A stretch of DNA of 64,000 nt from positions 2,139,312 through 2,203,311 of the forward strand of contig CM043945.1 of the NCBI GenBank assembly GCA_014529385.2. The letters run 5' to 3'. The position numbers and the translations under genes are program-made. The notes under the pieces are model-generated. The model searched no databases. It was not told the DNA's origin and saw only the letters and a list, made by a program, of their open reading frames with translations. Origin of the DNA: Adiantum capillus-veneris (taxonomy: Eukaryota; Streptophyta; Polypodiopsida; Polypodiales; Pteridaceae). Shown piece by piece: positions 10,670 to 26,587 of the stretch. Position 1 is the first letter of the stretch. The number at the start of each line of letters is the position of its first letter.

Positions 10670-12192
10670 GAAAGCAAAACTTGACCTTTTGGCAAATTAT
10701 GCATGCTCGCACAAAGGCATCCACATCTCTCCTCGAGGTAGGCCAATAGAAGAATGTCTCTACCGCTTTAACTGTCGCATCAATGCCACGATGCCCTGCA
10801 TACGGTGGGACATGACTCTCTTCCATGACCTTATGTCGTAGTGGCCTTGTGACACAAAGTCTGCCATGCATCATCATAGAACCATCTCTGAGGAGGTAGT
10901 GCTCATGATGTTGCCCCTCTTGTAACTGTTCAAAGATCCTTGCAAAATCTTCATCAACAGTATACTGTTCCTTCATGTCATCTAGCTCATGATGATAAGG
11001 AATTGACACAGCTGAAATTTGTGGCTTTCTTGATAATGCATCAGCCACAACATTCTTTTTGCCTTCCACATGCATAATCTGAAAGTGGAACATGGAAAGA
11101 ATGTTTGCCCATCGCATATGCTTTTCGGATGACTTTTATTGTGTCCAGAAGTATCGCAAGGTCTGATGATCTGTTTGGACAACAAAATCAGCACCTAAGA
11201 GGTAGTGCTTCCAGCTAGAAAGCGCATAAATCACGGCCAAGAGCTCTTTCTCATAGACTTGCATAGTCCTCTCTGGCCCTTGCAAAATTCGGCTTTCATA
11301 AGCTACTACCCGTCCGTCTTGCATTAGCACTGCTCCGATGCTACTGCCACACGCGTCACACTGGACCACAAATGACTTCCTGAGATTTAGCAAAACAATT
11401 ACTGGATCTGTAGTCAACTTTTCCTGTAAGAGACTAAACGCCGAAATCTCTTTTTGGGTCCATTTGAAAGTGACCTCTTTCTTTTGCAAAGTGTGAAGAG
11501 GCGATGCTATCTCTGCAAAATTCCTGATAAACCTTCTATAGTAGGAACATAATCCCAAGAAGCTTCTGACATCGTGCACAGTCTTCAAGTCTGGCTATGT
11601 CTTAATAGCTTCGACCTTTGCGGGATCCATTCTGACACCATCCTTTGAGACTATGTGGCCAAGAAAGTGGATCTCTTCTAAGAAGAATTCACTTTTCTTA
11701 GGATTGACAAGTAACCTGTGATTGTGCAGCTCTTGAAACAGAATGGTCAAGTGACTCCTATGCTCCTCTTCATTCTTCGAATACACTAATAGTCCCAACA
11801 AACTTTTGATGCGAGCGGAAAATCCGGTCCATCATTCTGTTGAACGTGGCAGGAGCATTAGTTAGCCCAAACGGCATCACTAGAAACTCATAAAGACCAA
11901 ATGTCGTTCTAAACACAGTCTTGTGCACATCCTCTGGCCTTATATGAATCTGATGGTACCCACTCTTAAGGTCTATCCTGCTGAAAATTGCAGCACTTTC
12001 TAAACGATCGAGAATATCATCAATCCTAGGAATAGGAAACCTATTCTTGATGGTATTCTTATTCAATGCACGGTAATCAATACACATGCGCCATGAGCCA
12101 TCCTTCTTCTGCACTAGGAGCACTGGGGAGCAAAAGGGTGAAGAACCAGGCTGAATCAGCCCCTTCTCTAATAACTCCTCAACCTGGCCCAT
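10670..12192 (-). pseudogene. Ty3/gypsy element B pol: RT, RNase H, start of integrase
   Basis: On the minus strand, in order: the RT N-terminal half (12,192-11,770) with [19 protein letters not shown], then [12 protein letters not shown] and [20 protein letters not shown]. The catalytic F-x-DD box that should follow HQKFV is absent: coding passes almost directly to [14 protein letters not shown], with a frame change. RNase H (11,588-11,136) has CDACGSSIGAVLMQ, YEKELLAVIYAL and TDHQTLRYF. The integrase zinc-binding region (11,117-10,675) has YAGHRGIDATVKAVETFFYW and CIICQKVK, then stops at the junction with element A. The integrase core is missing. Stops and the deleted catalytic box make this copy inactive. 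Confidence 0.88.
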
Positions 12193-12201
12193 AATCTCTT
12201 T

Positions 12202-13035
12202 CTACTCCGCCACGCTAACCCTGTAGGGAGGTCTATTTGGTGGGCTACACCCTGACACCAAATCTATTCGATGGTCCTCAGGTCTCTCTGGCGGCAATTG
12301 CGGCGGTAATGAATCAGAAAAACAGTCACTAAACTTTTGCAAAAATGCTGACCTTTTATTATCTAACACATATAAATTTGATTGAGCACTATCTGAGACA
12401 TCACGTGCAAAAATCAAGTACACAGAAAGATGATTCTTTATTACAGAAGTGATAGCAGAAGCAGATACAATAGGGACTGACTCTCCTTTAAGCTTTACAT
12501 CCAAGATGTGAGTTTTGCCCCTATGCTGTACAGTGATCTTTTTGTTGTAGGCATCCAAGACTCCATGCACTCGGAACATCCACGGGATCCTCAACAAGGC
12601 ATCACATCCTTCCAGCGGCATGATGTAGAACTCTTCTGTGTCCACATACGAATGAATATGCAGACGCAGCTTTCCAATGATGGGAGTAACACACTCTGAG
12701 TGGCTAGGACATGCCAACCCTGCCTCCGTTGTGTACCCCATCTCTTCAGCTCTGATGCCCAGCTTCATAGCTAACTCTAGTGAGATAAAGTTGGCTTTGG
12801 CACCTGGATCAAAGAAGATGAGTGTCGTTTGATCCCTAACTTTACCCCATGTCCTGCATAACTCACTAGCATCTGTACTGGGCTTGTCACCCACCATGTC
12901 TGGCACTAAACCTGCCGTGGGTTTAGGCTTCTTGCCTTTCTGGTCCTCTTTATCCTTTGAGTCAGCTGGTCTTCCTTTGTGGACAATTGGTAGCAAAGTG
13001 ACCAGGCTGCTCGCATATAAAGCATTTGCTTTCAA
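12202..13035 (-). pseudogene. Ty3/gypsy element B protease region
   Basis: A 277-codon frame between the zinc knuckle and RT. It contains an aspartic-protease-like site, LIFFDPGAKANFISLELA, where plant Ty3 elements usually have a DSGA/DTGA core; Pro replaces the expected Ser/Thr. The C-terminal part has LPERPEDHRIDLVSG, the normal lead-in to the RT domain, and PPNRPPYRVSVAE, just before the RT start. A change of frame separates it from both neighbours. Confidence 0.75.
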
Positions 13036-14686
13036 CCATTAGGACCTTCTTTTCCTCGAGCGACTTGCGCACAAAAGGCTTCCTTTTCTGTTTCTTTGCC
13101 TGCGCTCCAGAAGTCCCGGCTGAATCCTTGTCTTTGGTGGCCTTTTCTGACCCCTGTGACGCATTAGGAGCCGTTTTCACAAAGGGCTTCTTGGCTGAAT
13201 TTTTCTTTTGCTGCCCTCCTTTGTTGTTGCTCGGAAACCCACTGTCCACAAGGCAAGACCAGTGTTCGCAACTTCCATAAGCTGAGTGAGGGTAGCCACT
13301 TTGTTCTTTGTACAGTAATCGCGAAGCCCTTTAGGCAGCCCAAAAACAGTACATCTCTATCTGCTTTGTCAATGGCACAAATCTATAGGAGGTCATTGAG
13401 AGTAACGCTTTACAAAACCTCCTATTGTACTCTAGCAAGCTTTTGCACGAAGCTGAAGTAAGCTGGTGCCAATCTGTCATGACGTCGCCTTCAAATTCAT
13501 TTGACAGCCAAGCAGATGCAAACATTTGCTTGAAGTAAACCGAAGTGGCGGGTGCGTGTCCTTGCATTAACAATGTCGTCCACCAAGTAAGCGCATTGTC
13601 CTTTAAGAAAGTGGCAGCTTTCCTGACCTTCGAGGCCTCTATAAAATTCCCTCCCGCATAAGCTGTATCAAACTGCTGGAGGAAAGTGAGAGCCTTTGTC
13701 TTATCCTCGAAGCCACTAAAGGTACTGAACTTTACAGTTGAACCACCTTCTTTGTAAGCTTTTGGCTTCTCCAGTGTCCCCAAGTTGTCATATGGAATGG
13801 TCTGCAACATGGTCACTGTAGTAGGCATGATCGGCACATCTTGGCCATTCACATGTTGCGTCAGAGGTGCGATATCTGGCTGCTGTCCAGAAAAACCAGC
13901 CATGCCAAAATGACCCTGTGGCACCCCAAATTGGCCGTGGTTGCTCTGAAAACCGTGCTGCATGCCGATACTACGATACATGGGGTTTTGCATGATGCCT
14001 TGCATACCGCCAAACACTGTTCTTGGCATGTACGGCTGACTTCCAGACGCATAACCAGCCATACTTTGGAACACTGATCCACCCCCGAAATACCCAGGAT
14101 GTATCGTGGGTGGTGGAAAAACTGGGTGCATAGCCTGGTGTCCAGTTCCTTGTCCATTCAAGACAGCATGTTGGCTTTGAAAGGTGGCGGGCTGAACTGG
14201 CATAACCTGTGGAATAGGCGCTCTAGCCACCTGTTCAAGCACGGGAGGAACTTGTTTTGGAGCCCATGACTCCGCAACATGCGAGCGCTCCCTATCCTCC
14301 TGAGCCGCATGAAGTACCTGGGCTTGAGCCTCAACAAGCTCCGTACGCGGCGTAGGTTGCCTATTTTGCTGTTGCACTCGTGGCGCTTGCAAGAACTCCA
14401 TAAACCTTGGGTTCTGCACCAGCTGCAAAAAGACATTCACCGCGGCAACTAACTGAGTTCTGAATGTATCATCCTCAAGTTGCCCAGTCATAAAGCCCTG
14501 TACTACTGGAGGGACATTCACATTGATAGGAGGTATAGACTGACGTTGCCGTGAACTCTCGCCAGTCTCGAAGACCATAGGAGTCTCCTGCCTGTCCTTT
14601 GAAGAGGAACCCTCTTCCATAATGCCCTTCCCTTTGTCGGCCATATAGTGTAATCCCGCGTTTGTGTACTTTGTGTCTTTACCCAA
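12962..14686 (-). pseudogene. Ty3/gypsy element B gag with zinc knuckle
   Basis: The frame starts at ATG 14,686, close downstream of the primer site. Residues about 1-300 are Gln/Pro/Met rich. The capsid-like part follows, with KFSTFSGFEDKTKALTFLQQF, ALTWWTTLLMQG and MTDWHQLTSASCKSLLEYN (residues about 310-440). After a frame break near 13,330 the chain continues into a Lys-rich linker and a CCHC knuckle, CFICEQPGHFATNC (about 12,970-13,010). The capsid part is homologous to that of element A but much diverged. Confidence 0.82.
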
Positions 14687-14725
14687 AACAACCGAGGCTC
14701 ACTTCTTGAGGAAAAAGTGATTGAT

Positions 14726-14743
14726 GTCCCGGCAACGGAACCA
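14726..14743 (-). other. Primer binding site, element B
   Basis: The minus strand reads TGGTTCCGTTGCCGGGAC, the complement of a tRNA 3' end ending in CCA. It abuts the LTR terminus (…GGTTTCA) at 14,744. It resembles the TGGCGCCGTTGCCGGGG sites of other plant Ty3 elements. Confidence 0.65.
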
Positions 14744-16322
14744 TGAAACCGGCCCGTGGGGCGGTAGGCTTTGGTTTTCACCCGAAATTCTTTTCTTTAG
14801 ACACACACACACACACACACACACACAGAGCACTTTGCGAAAAGAACCTGCGACGGGAATTAACACTTGAATACACACATGGCTCGGAAGCTAGAATGCC
14901 CCGAGTAGACGCCGACAACTTGTAGGCCCCAAAATTGGCGCCCCTTTCGGTATTTCTTTATTCTTTAACAGAGGGAATAAAACCTGTGATCTCCTACGAG
15001 CTGCCCCTCATAATCCAGGTTGAGAAACACCTGTTCTGGCCCGATTTCTGCAGCATAACTGTACTAGGACGCTTCACAGTCAGTATCCCCATGCAATAGA
15101 TGACTTTCCCGACGCATACGGACAGTTTGCAAAACGTCGCGAGAATCTGCAGCATGCTGTTTTCTGCCCCCAAAATGCGCCAGATCACTTCTACAGTGGT
15201 CTCCTCGCGTCCCCCAACCTCCTGGGGGTATTAGGGACCGTTTAGGTCCGAAACCCTAAACCTGCAAAAATACACAGCAGGCTGTAATTCCTTGTTTTGG
15301 GCTCGTTTCGCGTGCCGGTCGCATCTGTAGCAAGACCTCGAGCTCCTGCACCTGTAGAGCTACTTGCCTTTTGAATCGGACGAGATTTCTCACGTGAAAC
15401 CTCTCCGAATTACCTGTGCCTGCGGGGGATTAGCCACTAGCTAACCTAGTACTTGTGCAAGAGGCTCTTGCCTCGGCAATCGCGCATGAACCCACACAAC
15501 TGTACATCAGTCAAATGAAAAGCCCTCTTGTGGGGCATCACATAACTGCACGTAAGGGAGAGAGAGAGCAGTGTGTAGCGTGCAGGGCATCACACGCTGT
15601 AGGGCATCACTCCTGGCACCACACTGTACAGAGAGGGAAAGGAAGCACTCCATAGCTCTTAACCTGTGACAAAAACCCAAATGAAGCCTCTCCCAGCTTA
15701 AAAATCAACGCCTTTTTTTCTGCATGAGGCAAGTTCCTAAAAAATTGCCACTTGGCGCATTTACAAGGTTTTGCCCGTTTCGGGGTTGCCACCTAAAAAT
15801 CTCCCGACTGGTCGCCCAGTTGACTCCGCGGCAGAGTTGTAAAGTGTTCCCCTAGTCATTCCGGAGGTAATGATGCGAACACATTTCGTGGCCCAAAATA
15901 GCAGTTCCCTAAATTTTAGGAAATGATTCCATTGGGCTCCCTGTGGTCATCTAACCATCTATCCTCATTGGGACCGCATCCAAAAATGCAATGTGGCCCA
16001 ACTGTCGGATATTTTCTGCTGGTAGTCCCACCTTGACTTTATGCCTTTATTGAGTTCACTTCCTAGTGTCCACCAACTTGCTAAGTGCGACGGGGGGACC
16101 TACATGATCTTGCTCTGAGCCTAGACATGCTCTTACTATACGAATTCCAGTGCTGACCACTTCCCGTCTGCGTTCACATTGGCTATACAATGTCCGACCG
16201 TTTGCTACTTTAAAAAGAGGGTCTCAAAAATAAAACAAAACCCATTGGAAAGAAACCAACAACTAAAGTTAGCAGTTGCCACGTCCTCGTGACATAGTTA
16301 ACAGCTGCCACGTCCCCGTGAC
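14744..16322 (-). mobile_element. 5' LTR of Ty3/gypsy element B
   Basis: The left edge is set by the primer site; the right edge by the terminus CCACGTCCTCGTGACA at 16,294, which is repeated imperfectly at 16,297-16,322. The region 15,455-16,294 matches the LTR at 6,870-7,960. It contains the GGGGCGCC block shared with LTR A and an AC microsatellite. The short duplicated terminus at the right edge is unusual. Confidence 0.6.
14800..14827. repeat. (AC)n microsatellite
   Basis: About 26 bases of AC inside the LTR of element B. Confidence 0.95.
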
Positions 16323-16640
16323 AATATCTCATGGCTCGGACCTTTTTAGATTATTTGCGGGAGGAGTGATGAGGGAGTCGTTGGACAGCTCGTGGCCCGG
16401 ACCTGGATGGTTATTTGCGGGAGGTGTGTTCATCGGCGGCTTTATGTTTCTATGTCTTGTAACATGCATATGTAAGCATTTGTGTTGCATTTTGATGTGC
16501 CAACTACTGAATATTCCTAATTGGATGAGATTGCCTAGGTATGTAATTTTAGTGCATCAAGACACCCGTGCAAGATCAGTACGGTTTGGGTGTGATGGCT
16601 AATTTTACTACGCTAGAATATCAAGAGTTTCGATCTGGAC
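16323..16640. other. Non-coding, with a short internal duplication
   Basis: A segment around 16,327-16,370 (CTCGGACC ... TTATTTGCGGGAGG) recurs at about 16,390-16,430. No gene is seen. Confidence 0.5.
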
Positions 16641-16643
16641 GAG

Positions 16644-16889
16644 TTAGGCAATCCTTGACGTAGATGGGGAAGGGGGAGGGTCGGAAAAACCTCTTGGTGG
16701 GGAAAATTCTTCTTCGCCTCTCTCATGCTCATCACCTCCTAGCGAAGTATCCATTCCGCTTCGAGTGATGACCATTCTAAAGTCGTGGGGTCTTGTGGGT
16801 TCTTGTAGGTTCTTGTGGGTTCTTAAGTTAACGAGGAACTTGGATTCTTGGGATTCTTGAGGTTCTTGCGGTTCTTCTTTCGCTTGCAA
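16644..16889 (-). pseudogene. gag N-terminus of family C element (fragment)
   Basis: An 81-codon frame downstream (minus sense) of the primer site and 5' LTR at 17,233-18,453. It carries the phrase MVITRSGMDT, the M-x-TRSG start typical of many plant Ty3/gypsy gag proteins, and a Glu/Pro/Gln-rich upstream part. It ends after about 35 residues beyond that motif, so only the extreme N-terminus survives here. Confidence 0.5.
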
Positions 16890-17219
16890 TCTGTGTTTGA
16901 GAAGGATCTTCTCTTCACCCGAGTTCTGCTCTTTCCTGCGGGTGCACCCCTTGGCGGCTTTGCGCTCACACCAAGGTTGCTTTTTCCCACCTCACGTGGA
17001 TTGGCCGGCCACTAAGTGCACGTTCCGCTCTCAATGAGTGAAAAGAGGCACAAGGGGAGGTTGGACAAGCCCTTCTTTCTTGGGTTTCCTGTCACTCTTC
17101 AAAAACACGATTAGGAATCGACACGCCCAAGCGAACTTGGGTTCGTGCGACCTCAACAAGCAAGAAAAATTATGTGGTTCTTGTGGTTCTTTCCTTGAGT
17201 GATACAGAACACTACCAAA

Positions 17220-17232
17220 GCTCTGATACCAA
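17220..17232 (-). other. Primer binding site, family C element
   Basis: The plus strand reads GCTCTGATACCAA; the minus strand gives TTGGTATCAGAGC, an exact initiator tRNA-Met primer site, directly next to the LTR end at 17,233. Confidence 0.88.
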
Positions 17233-18453
17233 TGTAAGGTGCAGCGAAATGAATGTTTGAACTTTGCTCAAGATGAGTGCTCCGAACTGTGCTCAAGGGT
17301 TCCTTTTACTTACGGAAGGGAGAGCCTTCCGTTCCTTTAGTGAGAGAGTGCAATGGACACAAACAAAGTGAATGGACACAGTGAATGGAAGTGCATGAGA
17401 CTGAAAGATAGAGAAGAGAATACAACACCAGAGACGTTGTAAAACCCTCCTCCGAAGGCCCCACTCTCTATGGCGAGAGTCGTCTACTTATGATTGCATA
17501 AATCTCTACAATGCTTGGACTTGCCGACGCTGTTGATGACGACGAGACGGACTGAAATCTGCAAATCTTTATCTGTTGAGTTCTGACTCTATGTCGGTGA
17601 CGATGTCGATGACGTCGATGCGACGACGACGCGCTGAAAACGCAGATGCTGAAATCTGCGTTTTCCAGGCTGAAACTGTAAACCTCGATGGGTCCCACCG
17701 TGCGGCGAGGAACTACTGCGGGAAGGTGAGATCTGCGAGGTTCCAGATTTGTTCTGCGAGTGCTAAAGGCTGAAAACTGAAAACGCTGGTCCTATGGCTG
17801 ATTTTGTCGCGATGATCTGCAAAAACGCTGAGGTTGTTCTGCAAACCAAAAATGCTAGGGCTGAAAACTGATCTTGCAGGGAAATCTGCTAATGCTAGGA
17901 AATCTGTTGTGTTGCTGTGGGAATCTGCTAACGCTTGGGCTGATCTGCTGTCTACTGTCGCCGGGAATCTGCAAGTGCAAAAACGCTGGCTGATCTGGTG
18001 CAAAAACGCTAGGCCTTCTGTTGAGAGAAAACACGAGAGTTGTCGCAGGGGTTGGTCTTGCTGAGAAGTTGCATGTTGTGCAAGGTGCTCCTGCTGCCTC
18101 TTCTGCCAATTAGTGCTAGTCTAGGTTTGCTTATATACAAACTTACTCAATTTGCCCTACCTACTTTCCAACAAAAGTCACTTAAAAATAATAAGTGAAA
18201 AATGTCAAAAATAGGGAAAATAGGCTAAATGCACTAGAAAATTCCCTTGATGGATTTTGATGGGAATGCTTATGATCATGCTGTGTGCAACCAGAGGATA
18301 TGCATCTACACCAAGTGACTGGGCATGCACGGTCTGCGAACAGACTCACAAAAGTGCTAGAACACTTCTAGATCTAGACTGATTGGACTGACTGAACCCT
18401 TGTCGTGCTGTAGCTTGTCCACGGACACCTAGGGTTGGATGTGTCACGTGACA
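17233..18453 (-). mobile_element. 5' LTR of a minus-strand family C element
   Basis: A full-length homologue of 485-1643 with TGTAAGGTGCAGCG at one end and GTCACGTGACA at the other. The primer site at its left edge proves the orientation. It interrupts the endonuclease coding sequence of a LINE at 18,454. CTGAAA-type motifs fill 17,560-18,010, including a 12-bp hairpin at 17,636-17,665. The flanking five bases at 18,454 (TGTCT) do not match those left of 485 (CTACG), so there is no direct proof that the two LTRs belong to one element. Confidence 0.82.
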
Positions 18454-18640
18454 TGTCTACAGGCTGTCTCCCATCTGTATCCACTAATGTGAGGTATAGA
18501 CTGCCCAGGTGCTTGATGTGTCTCAGAGTAGAAGACGATGTCTCTTCCCATAAAACTATCCTCAAAAGCACCCACATCAAGGCGCATAGATCCATTACAA
18601 TTCCAGGTGGCAACTTTGAATGTGGTCCCATAGGTCTCAC
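18454..18640 (-). pseudogene. LINE ORF2 start: endonuclease N-terminus
   Basis: Minus-strand translation gives FKVATWNCNGSMRLDVG, then IVFYSETHQAPG and ISGYRWETACR. This is the N-terminus of an APE-type endonuclease (the WN-x-NG motif with its catalytic Asn, and the E-T-H motif with its metal-binding Glu), the first domain of L1-clade ORF2. It follows ORF1 after a short gap and is cut by the LTR at 18,453. Confidence 0.82.
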
Positions 18641-18644
18641 ACCG

Positions 18645-19701
18645 TCATGTGGAGCGCCGCTCTACAATCACCACCCGACCATCTCTGTAGAAGGCCGTCT
18701 TTCCCTTCTCCCTTGCCGCTTGAATCTCTGGCATTACCTCTCTCATATGCGCAAGCTGTGTGAGAGTGAGGTCATCTCCAAGGTATATGCCTGTTTTCTT
18801 TAGTGTAGGACGCCTCTTCAAGAAGTCCTTCTTTGCCTCCACGGATGAAAAACGCATGATTAAAGCTCTCTCCTTTGAAATCTCCCCATTTCCTTGTGTC
18901 TTCTTCCCTACCCTCCATGCCTTCGTATGAGTAGCCTCACTACCCATCATGCGGAGAAGTTCTTTGACTTCCCCTTCCACATCATCTCGGTCTTTTAGAC
19001 CGGTGACTCGTATGTGCAAAGCTCTAGTTTTCCTTCGCTGCTCTTTTTCTAGAGTCATGGTGATGATTGTAGGAGTGGGGACAGATGTGGTTTCTTTCCC
19101 TTTCCCTTTCCCTTTCTTAGCGACTTCTATCCATTTCTCGGCCTCATCCGCCTTCTTTTGTGTCTTCATGATCGCATCCATCCACGAAGACATCTTTACC
19201 ACATTCTGTTTCTCCTCCTCTTTGATCATCCGTACCTGCTCCTTGATAACCTTGATGTCCTCTTATCACCCGGGGCTGGAATTCCCCTTCCTCTAGTCCA
19301 CCGCTTGCTCTATCAACCAGCTCTCGCTTGAGGGCTGAGACCTCTTCTTTGAGTGCTTGTGAATCCGTCTTAAGTGCTTGTAGCTCTGCGTGCAAGTCTT
19401 CTTTCTCCTTCTTCCATTGCGCACCCTCGTTGAGGAACATTTGAAGAAGGTTGGCCTTCTCTTTCCACCATCCTTCTGTATCTGCTTTCCATTCTTTCAT
19501 CTCCCTTTCCATTTGTGTTATCCGCTTGTTTGTACGCATGAAGGTTGCCTTTGTATGGGGCTTGCAAGTTGGTGAAGCGCTTATGACCTCGGGAACGGGC
19601 ATGGGTTGGTTGAGCTCGCCTTCTCTAATGTCTTCAGAAGCTTCCTGTTCCTTCACAAGCTTAACATAACGGGACGGGTTGTTACCATCTTCTGTCGCCA
19701 T
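18645..19701 (-). pseudogene. LINE ORF1p-like protein: coiled coil plus RRM
   Basis: ATG at 19,701 opens a protein of about 350 residues in two overlapping frames joined by a one-base slip near 19,262. After about 50 residues comes a long Glu/Lys/Leu-rich helix (IKEW...ELQALKTDSQALKEEVSALK), a coiled coil. Then KTRALHIRVTGL and RALIMRFSSVEAKKDFLKRR, resembling the two RNP segments of a non-canonical RRM. Last comes a C-terminal domain with IYLGDDLTLTQLAHMREVMP and AFYRDGRVVI. This order is that of L1 ORF1p, an RNA-binding trimeric chaperone of the LINE RNP. No CCHC or DUF4283 part is seen, unlike the other LINE in this window. Confidence 0.82.
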
Positions 19702-19746
19702 AGCTCAATGCGTGCGTGCGCAGGATGATAAAGAGAGTGGCTGGGA

Positions 19747-19757
<11 letters not shown>

Positions 19758-19805
<48 letters not shown>
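19758..19805. repeat. (GA)n microsatellite
   Basis: About 48 bases of GA in the 5' leader of the LINE on the minus strand. Confidence 0.95.
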
Positions 19806-19809
<4 letters not shown>

Positions 19810-19844
19810 ACGACATGTTGGGTCCCAACCACCCTCAAGGGTCC

Positions 19845-19867
19845 CCTTGCTCTGTTGCAGAGCAAGG
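19845..19867. repeat. 10-bp inverted repeat with 3-base loop
   Basis: CCTTGCTCTG-TTG-CAGAGCAAGG forms a perfect hairpin near the presumed 5' end of the LINE. Confidence 0.75.
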
Positions 19868-20470
19868 TACTTGCTTCATTTCTTGCACAGAAATGCTGAT
19901 ATAATGATGCTAAATGTTGAGATGCTGAGATGCTAATGGGTACTTGATGCAGATGCTTGGTACTGTTGAGATACTAAAGGGTATTGTAGTAGATGCTGAG
20001 GGTACTGCTGTGGATGCTTGGTACTTGAGAGTCTAAGTGCTCGGTACTGCGGGTACTTGGTGCTTGATACCGCGTGTACTGCTGGAGATGCTTGGTATGC
20101 GACGACGACGACGACGACGACGATACGGCAGAGATGCTTGTACGGCGAGGCTAGGGCTGACTGCTGAAACACTAATGATGTTGATGGCTTGGGTTTGCAA
20201 CCATGACGAGGCTATGGGCTGAAATCTGATGAAAACACTGAGGGCTGAATGCTGAAAACGCCGGCGATGATAGCTGAAAAATGCTGGAACTGCTTCTGGG
20301 AGAAAACGCTGAGAGGAGGCTGATGATGCTGCGGGTGCTGCAAGTACTGCCCTCTTCTCCTTCTTCTTCTCCCCCCTTCTAGCGCCCAAGGGCTGCCTAT
20401 ATAGGCACTGCAAGCTGGGTCGAGCATTCACTTCCTGGGCCCTCGATATCAATAAAAATGCCAAAGTCAG
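19868..20470. repeat. Degenerate GATGCTTGGTACT / CTGAAA repeat zone
   Basis: Words such as GATGCTTGGTACT recur at irregular spacing from 19,950 to 20,100, followed by (CGA)n at 20,099-20,123, then CTGAAA and AAAACGCTGA words up to 20,340. No protein is recognisable. It resembles the leader/LTR type of sequence seen at 800-1,200 and 17,560-18,010. Confidence 0.5.
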
Positions 20471-25288
<4,818 letters not shown>

Positions 25289-25638
25289 TTATTAAGCTTT
25301 GATTGGCTTCTCCTGTGCAGTAAGGAGATTGAAAGCCCTAGTGTCTCTCTTGGCATGCAACCGTGGCATATCATGCGGTTTGCTGCTTTTCTCCTCAGAT
25401 TTAAATGTCTCAAGCATGCGTGTAAATGTTTGAGCTTGTATACCGGGGGGTGGACATGTGTAAACTATCGGTGTTGTCATGTCACTTCAGGCTATTGGTT
25501 GTGCTGATGTTGCAGCTCACATTTTTTCTTTTGCTTATGATATTTTAGGCCCAGGAAAGGGTGTGTAGAAAAGCTGTCCACGTTGAAGGTACAACTCGTT
25601 GTATAGTCACACGTTAATTATGATCTTTCCAACAGCCG

Positions 25639-25735
25639 GTCTCAATTTTAATAATGGAATTATGTGATTTTAATTTTAACAATGTGAATTATGTGCTATG
25701 GTCTCAATTTTAACAATGGAATTATGTGATTTTTT
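25639..25735. repeat. Tandem duplication, about 60-bp unit
   Basis: The phrase GGTCTCAATTTTAA(T/C)AATGG AATTATGTGATTTT occurs twice in a row with a short linker. Confidence 0.8.
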
Positions 25736-26178
25736 TATTTTTTATTTTGTTGCAAAAATTGAAGCGCTGTTACACCAATCTTAGTCGAAATGATGTAGCA
25801 TAGGCTCATAATAGAGTTTTGAGAACATGATCAAACTGGGGTTGGCCCATACGGTTTAAACTTGAGATTATTACTTTTAATTTTGTAATAACCCATAATT
25901 AATGGCCTTGAAGGATGGTCCTTAATAACAAAATAATCCTCTTCGAAGAAAATCTTCACCCAAGGTCGCATGATTGAACCTTGCAACTTGATTAACTTAT
26001 GGCAAGCATATACAAGCTCCATAGTGAAAGAATTACAAGGATTCCAAATTGTAGTATAGCTTAAATAGCTTGTCATTTATACTAAAAATTAAATTTGTTC
26101 TCTTGAATAATAGGTCTTGAGTTCAGGACTCGTTCGAAAGATCTCTGAGGTCTCTTGGGATATGAACTACAAAGTAAA

Positions 26179-26180
<2 letters not shown>

Positions 26181-26229
<49 letters not shown>
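26181..26229. repeat. (CT)n microsatellite
   Basis: About 48 bases of CT. Confidence 0.95.
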
Positions 26230-26233
<4 letters not shown>

Positions 26234-26514
26234 ATGCACGCACGTAAAAGTGTTTGCGTATGTCGAAAGAAAAAAAGAAAAAATTGTTAAAAAGTTAAGT
26301 AGAAATTAAATTATAAGAAAGGAATGTATTTGTGGTTTTCTTCTAGAAAAAGTGGCGTTAGTTTATGTTTTGATTGAATCTTAGCAAGATTTGTCAAGAA
26401 CCCATAGCCACAACTTTGAGATAGACTGTCATATACAGCAGCTATTCACTTACACATCTAGACACCAAATGATTATAAATATTCTTACCCTTATATCCTA
26501 GTGCCTCTAAGCAA

Positions 26515-26516
26515 TC

Positions 26517-26587
<71 letters not shown>
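26515..26587. repeat. Compound (CT)n(TA)n(TG)n microsatellite
   Basis: A CT run passes into TA and then TG without interruption. Confidence 0.95.

Noticed and set aside
13841-14077. Plus-strand frames opposite the gag of element B, and similar mirror frames elsewhere
   Set aside because: The minus-strand reading has recognisable retroelement motifs; the opposite frames do not.
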